A DNA stretch of 64,000 nucleotides. Origin: an uncultured Brachybacterium sp. GTDB taxonomy: Bacteria; Actinomycetota; Actinomycetes; Actinomycetales; Dermabacteraceae. Location: the NCBI RefSeq assembly GCF_947500705.1, contig NZ_CANMSY010000003.1, positions 248,001-312,000 of the forward strand. The letters run 5' to 3'. The notes beneath the pieces are model-generated. The model had not been told where the DNA came from, ran no database searches, and saw nothing but the letters and a program-made list of their open reading frames with translations. The position numbers were made by a program, and so were the translations under genes. Within the stretch, counting starts at the first letter, position 1; each line of letters starts with the position of its first letter. Positions 60,820 to 64,000 of the stretch are shown one piece after another.

Positions 60820-61776
60820 GTGCCCCGCATCGAGCAGACGGACTGGTTGGAGACCTTCGTGGCCGTCGTCGACCACGGCAGCTTCTCCGCCGCGGCGCGC
60901 GCGCTGCATCGCGCGCAGTCCCGCGTCAGCACGCACGTCGCCGCCCTCGAGCGCTCCCTCGGCGGCCTGCTCCTGGATCGCAGTCACCGCCCGGTGCGGC
61001 CGACGGAGCTCGGCACCGCCTTCCTCCCGCACGCCCGGGCGGTCCTCGCCGCGCTCGAGCGGGGCGTCGAGGCCGTCGAGGAGCACTCCGGGACGCTGCG
61101 CGGACGCGTGGTGATCGGCTGCCACCCGAGTGTGAGCGCGGGGTTCCTGCCCGGTGTGATCGCCGAGATACACCGCGAGCATCCGCTCCTGCGCGTGCAG
61201 CTGACCGAGCACACGACCCCGGACCTCGTCTCGGGGATCGCCTCCGGCCGCTTCCACATCGCGATCCACTCGCTGGCCGCCGATCCGCCGTCGGAGGATC
61301 TGCAGAGCGTGCACCTGTGGACGGAGCGCTTCGTCGCGGTGATGCCCCCGGGGCACCCGCTCCTCGGAGCCGTCACGCCCCCGGAAGGGCTGGACCCGCG
61401 ACGGCTCACCGAGCACCCGCTGATCGCGATCGCGCAGCCAGGGGCCGCCGCGGATCCGGACACCGGGAGCGCCCTGAGCGCCTGGGAGCTCGACATCCCC
61501 CTGGCCTGGCAGTCCGAGCAGCCGCAGACGGTCGTGAACCTGGCGCGCGCCGGGCTCGGGGTCGGCGTGCTGAACGCGCTGGCCGCGGACATCTGCGACA
61601 CCACGGGGATGAGCGTGGTCCCGGTCGGGACGCTCGCCGAGGGCCGGCAGGTCGCCGTGACCCGGGACCGGCGGACGGCGTCCTCACCGAGCCTCGACGT
61701 CGTCTTTCGCGCGATCGTCGCCGCCCCACCGCCTGCCGGGATGACGCCCGCAGCGGGCAGGTTGACGGGCCAGTAA
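60820..61776 (+). CDS. LysR-family transcriptional regulator
   Basis: A 318-residue regulator. The N-terminal helix-turn-helix is WLETFVAVVDHGSFSAAARA followed by RAQSRVSTHVAALERSLGG; the periplasmic-binding-protein-like effector domain begins at LRGRVVIGCHPSVSAGFLPG. It probably activates the divergent tripartite transporter in response to the transported acid. GTG 60820 follows AGGAGGA. The MFS gene downstream may be a further target. Confidence 0.92.
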   Translation: MPRIEQTDWLETFVAVVDHGSFSAAARALHRAQSRVSTHVAALERSLGGLLLDRSHRPVRPTELGTAFLPHARAVLAALERGVEAVEEHSGTLRGRVVIGCHPSVSAGFLPGVIAEIHREHPLLRVQLTEHTTPDLVSGIASGRFHIAIHSLAADPPSEDLQSVHLWTERFVAVMPPGHPLLGAVTPPEGLDPRRLTEHPLIAIAQPGAAADPDTGSALSAWELDIPLAWQSEQPQTVVNLARAGLGVGVLNALAADICDTTGMSVVPVGTLAEGRQVAVTRDRRTASSPSLDVVFRAIVAAPPPAGMTPAAGRLTGQ

Positions 61777-61785
61777 GCATCATAG

Positions 61786-61797
61786 ATCCTATAGGCG
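61786..61797. promoter_or_regulatory. ATCCTATAGG-containing box upstream of the MFS gene
   Basis: ATCCTATAGGCG matches ten of twelve positions of the perfect palindrome at 46977. It lies 10 bp after the LysR stop and 44 bp before the small ORF, in an AT-richer stretch that could hold the promoter. Confidence 0.5.
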
Positions 61798-61840
61798 CCT
61801 TATCCGTCGACTCTGCCGCCGAGGCCAGAAGGAGCTTCCC

Positions 61841-61924
61841 GTGCACTCCCCCGACCACGCCCCGGGTCTCGCGCCCCGGCGCTCCCCGCTCCACGACCTG
61901 TGCCCCTCCCCCGGATCGCACTGA
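61841..61924 (+). CDS. Small upstream ORF (27 residues) before the MFS gene
   Basis: The GTG at 61841 has a strong Shine-Dalgarno, AGAAGGAGC, at ideal spacing. The 27-codon frame ends 8 nt before the GTG (61933) taken as MFS start, which itself has no good ribosome-binding site. Translation of the carrier may thus depend on this ORF. The peptide starts MHSPDHAPG and ends GSH, Pro- and His-rich. No homologue recognised; a wrongly assigned N-terminus is the alternative, but the frame differs from that of the carrier. Confidence 0.5.
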   Translation: MHSPDHAPGLAPRRSPLHDLCPSPGSH

Positions 61925-61932
61925 CGAGCTCC

Positions 61933-63177
61933 GTGACGACACCCTCCGCGCGGCATTTCCGCCGTCCCCCGCGGGCCCTCCTGGTCTGGGCCGTCGGCGT
62001 GTTCGCGTATCTGTGCGCGGTCTCCGGACGCGCCTCCTTCGGCGTCGCCGGCGTCGAGGCCTCGGAGCGGTTCGGGGTGGACGGGGCGGTGCTGAGCCTG
62101 TTCGGTGTCGTGCAGCTGGGCACCTATGCGGCGGCGCAGATCCCGGCCGGGCTGCTGCTGGACCGGCTGGGCCCGCGCCGGATGATGGTGATCGGCGCGG
62201 TGACCATGGCCGTCGGCCAACTGCTGCTGGCGATCGCCACCGACGTGCCGACGGCCCTCCTCGCACGGCTGCTCACGGGAGTCGGTGACGCGGCCACCCT
62301 GATCAGCGTGGTGCGCCTGGTCACCGTCTGGTTCCCGACCCATCAGGTCCCCGTGTTCACGCAGCTGGCGACCATGATCGGACAGTTCGGCCAGGCGGTG
62401 GCCGCGGTCCCCTTCCTCGCGCTGCTGGTCGGAGCGGGCTGGACCGCGGCATGGTCCGGCCTGGCCTTCCTGCTCGTCCTCAGCGTGCTCCTGGTGCTCG
62501 CCGTCGTGCAGGACGCGCCGCCCGGGGACCCGACCGATCACGTCCCCGAGCCCGTCCGGGCCGGGCAGGTCCTGCGCGACGTGTTCACCTCCCGGCAGGC
62601 GTGGTCGGGCTTCTTCCTCCATGCCCTCACGCTCGCCACGGTGAACTCCTTCATGTTCCTCTGGGGCGTGCCGTACCTGACCGAGGGGCACGGGCTCGGT
62701 GCCGCCGAGGTAGGGACGCTGCTCACGGTCAACGTCGTGGTGATGGTGGCACTCGGACCGCTGATCGGGGTGGCGACCGGCCGCTTCCCGCATCACCGGG
62801 CACGCCTCGGCTGGATCGCGGGCGGGATCCTCACGCTGACATGGACCGTCACCCTCCTGGTGCCGGTGCCGCTCAGCGCCTGGCAGCTGCTGCCGCTCAT
62901 CGTGGCGCTCGCCATCGGGTCCGCGACCTGCTCGGTCGGCTTCGACCTCGCCCGCACCGGCGTCCCCGGCCGGGCGGTCGGCACCGCCACCGGGATGGTG
63001 AACATCGGCGGGTACTCGACCTCGCTGCTGGCCGTCCTGCTCATCGGGGTCGTGCTCGACCTCCTCGCCCCCGAGGGCGGCGCGACGCTCGGCGACTATC
63101 GTGCGGCCCTCGCCTCGATGGGCGTGCTGATGGGCGCGGCGGCGCTCGGGCTCTACGTGACCACCCGGAGGTCCTGA
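61933..63177 (+). CDS. MFS transporter
   Basis: A 414-residue major-facilitator protein with twelve hydrophobic segments. It has the loop 2-3 motif LLLDRLGPRRMMVIG, VRLVTVWFPTHQ in the first half and a long polar central loop (QDAPPGDPTD to RQAW). The nitrate/hexuronate-like organisation suggests an anion or sugar-acid carrier, but the substrate is unknown. Start GTG 61933; an in-frame GTG at 61900 is possible. Downstream of LysR and the small ORF. Confidence 0.87.
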   Translation: MTTPSARHFRRPPRALLVWAVGVFAYLCAVSGRASFGVAGVEASERFGVDGAVLSLFGVVQLGTYAAAQIPAGLLLDRLGPRRMMVIGAVTMAVGQLLLAIATDVPTALLARLLTGVGDAATLISVVRLVTVWFPTHQVPVFTQLATMIGQFGQAVAAVPFLALLVGAGWTAAWSGLAFLLVLSVLLVLAVVQDAPPGDPTDHVPEPVRAGQVLRDVFTSRQAWSGFFLHALTLATVNSFMFLWGVPYLTEGHGLGAAEVGTLLTVNVVVMVALGPLIGVATGRFPHHRARLGWIAGGILTLTWTVTLLVPVPLSAWQLLPLIVALAIGSATCSVGFDLARTGVPGRAVGTATGMVNIGGYSTSLLAVLLIGVVLDLLAPEGGATLGDYRAALASMGVLMGAAALGLYVTTRRS

Positions 63178-63194
63178 CCGCCCGTGTCCGCCTG

Positions 63195-63226
63195 CGGCGG
63201 CGGGAGGTGTGGCCCACCCGCCGCCG
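63195..63226. terminator. Stem-loop between convergent MFS and SDR genes
   Basis: CGGCGGCGGG (63195-63204) pairs exactly with CCCGCCGCCG (63217-63226) over a 12-nt loop. It lies in the 62-bp gap between the convergent stops and probably terminates both transcripts. Confidence 0.75.
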
Positions 63227-63239
63227 TGGGCGGGACTCC

Positions 63240-64000
63240 TCAGCCCACCCGCAGACCGCCGTTGAGGTTGTACGTGGCACCGGTGGTGAAGCCCCCGTGC
63301 GGGCCGACCAGGAAGGCCACGAGCTCGCCCAGCTCCTCCGTGGTGCCGAGGCGGCCGACGGGGGTGCGCGCCACGAAGTGCGCCCGTCGCTCCCCTTCCA
63401 GACGCCCGCCCATGATGTCGGTGTCGATGTTGGCGGGGGCGATCGCGGCGGTGGTGACGCCGGTGCCCGCGAGCTCCTTCGCGAGGCCGCGGAGCATCCC
63501 CTCCACGCCCGCCTTCGAGGCGGCGTACGCGGAGGTCGAGAAGTTCCCGCCTCCGTCCTGGCCCGCCGTCGAGCTCATCGCGACGATCCGCCCGAGCCCC
63601 TGCTCGACCATGCCGGGCACCACGCGACGCGCGAGATGGAAGGTGCCCAGCGTGTTGATCGTCAGCGTGCGCAGGAAGCCCTCGCCGGTCATCTCCAGGA
63701 ACGGGGTGGGATCCGCGATGCCGGCGCAGCTCACCAGGGCTCCCACCGAGGGCGCGGCGGGGTCCTGCTCGATGGCGCCGAGCGCGGCGTCCACGGAAGC
63801 CTCGTCGGCGATGTCGACCCGGGCGGTGACCACGTGCGGGGCGCCCGCCGCCCGGGCGGCGTGCGCCGCGGTGACGAGGCCGGCCTCGTCCCGGTCCAGC
63901 AGGGCGAGCGGGCGGCCCTGCCGGGCGAGGGTGAGGGCCACCCCGCGGCCGATGCCGCGCGCGGCGGCGGCACCGGTGACGACGCAGGTGAGGCTGCTGA
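63240..64000 (-). CDS. Short-chain dehydrogenase/reductase, 5' end outside the window
   Basis: The visible 253 residues contain the cofactor motif TGAAAARGIGRG in the last bases of the window, so the start codon lies beyond 64000; the GTG at 63941 is internal. Further motifs: SCAGIADPTP, the catalytic Ser in AMSSTAGQDG and the YAASK motif. APANIDTDIMGGRLEGERR resembles the same part of the SDR at 47746. Likely a 3-oxoacyl/sugar-type NAD(P) dehydrogenase tied to the adjacent carboxylate uptake genes. Confidence 0.88.
   Translation of the reverse strand, partial: SSLTCVVTGAAAARGIGRGVALTLARQGRPLALLDRDEAGLVTAAHAARAAGAPHVVTARVDIADEASVDAALGAIEQDPAAPSVGALVSCAGIADPTPFLEMTGEGFLRTLTINTLGTFHLARRVVPGMVEQGLGRIVAMSSTAGQDGGGNFSTSAYAASKAGVEGMLRGLAKELAGTGVTTAAIAPANIDTDIMGGRLEGERRAHFVARTPVGRLGTTEELGELVAFLVGPHGGFTTGATYNLNGGLRVG

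Overview
The window reads as a chromosomal catabolic region of a very GC-rich Gram-positive actinobacterium. Third codon positions are almost always G or C, GTG and TTG starts are frequent, ATGA/GTGA start-stop overlaps are everywhere, and lipoprotein and twin-arginine signals are actinobacterial in style. The mix of families suggests Micrococcales, possibly Brachybacterium or another Dermabacteraceae; that placement is inference. I see no rRNA, tRNA, CRISPR array, phage or insertion sequence. Almost everything serves uptake and oxidation of sugars, sugar acids and polyols.

Layout. 1-4.2 kb: the end of a GH4 glycosidase gene, an aldo/keto reductase, a TauE/SafE permease, a Gly-rich membrane protein, a five-copy 31-bp tandem repeat and a truncated gene remnant. 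4.2-15.4 kb: a myo-inositol cluster in two divergent arms (iolC, aldolase, iolB, dehydrogenase and gntR leftward; iolD, iolA, iolE and dehydrogenase rightward), with IolR-like operator sequences between them. 15.4-30.7 kb: a divergent glycan locus centred on a DeoR regulator. The left arm has GH4, GH38 alpha-mannosidase, an alkaline-phosphatase-superfamily enzyme and an endonuclease/exonuclease/phosphatase-family enzyme. The right arm has a PfkB kinase, an ABC importer, a HAD phosphatase, GH20 and GH125. None of the glycosidases has a signal peptide, so glycans appear to be imported and then dismantled inside the cell.

31.1-33.4 kb: an XpaC/TelA pair. 34.1-44.9 kb: an LplB/LplC-type ABC importer, GH29 alpha-L-fucosidase, a YesL-like protein, an FCD-type GntR regulator preceded by a small coupled ORF, and an operon for L-fucose mutarotase, dehydrogenase, lactonase and L-fuconate dehydratase. 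45.2-52.1 kb: an IlvD/Edd-type sugar-acid dehydratase, a decayed 3-hydroxyisobutyrate-dehydrogenase-like pseudogene, an SDR, a D-2-hydroxyacid dehydrogenase, and an Nramp-related carrier without the metal-site motifs, coupled to a small membrane protein. 52.6-56.9 kb: FAH-family hydrolase, L-rhamnonate-dehydratase-like enolase, zinc alcohol dehydrogenase and a probable 2-keto-3-deoxy-L-fuconate dehydrogenase. Together with the 41-45 kb operon these complete a non-phosphorylative L-fucose pathway. 57.2-64 kb: a tripartite tricarboxylate transporter, a LysR regulator, an MFS carrier preceded by a small ORF, and an SDR gene cut by the window edge.

Two recurring promoter palindromes tie the right half together. 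ACATCSGATGT lies before the importer, fucosidase, gntR, fuconate dehydratase, FAH and rhamnonate-dehydratase/alcohol-dehydrogenase units and fits a regulon of the FCD regulator. ATCCTATAGGAT-like boxes lie before the IlvD-like gene, the hydroxyacid-dehydrogenase/Nramp pair and the LysR/MFS region. Neither ABC importer has its own ATPase gene here, so a shared ATPase elsewhere is expected.
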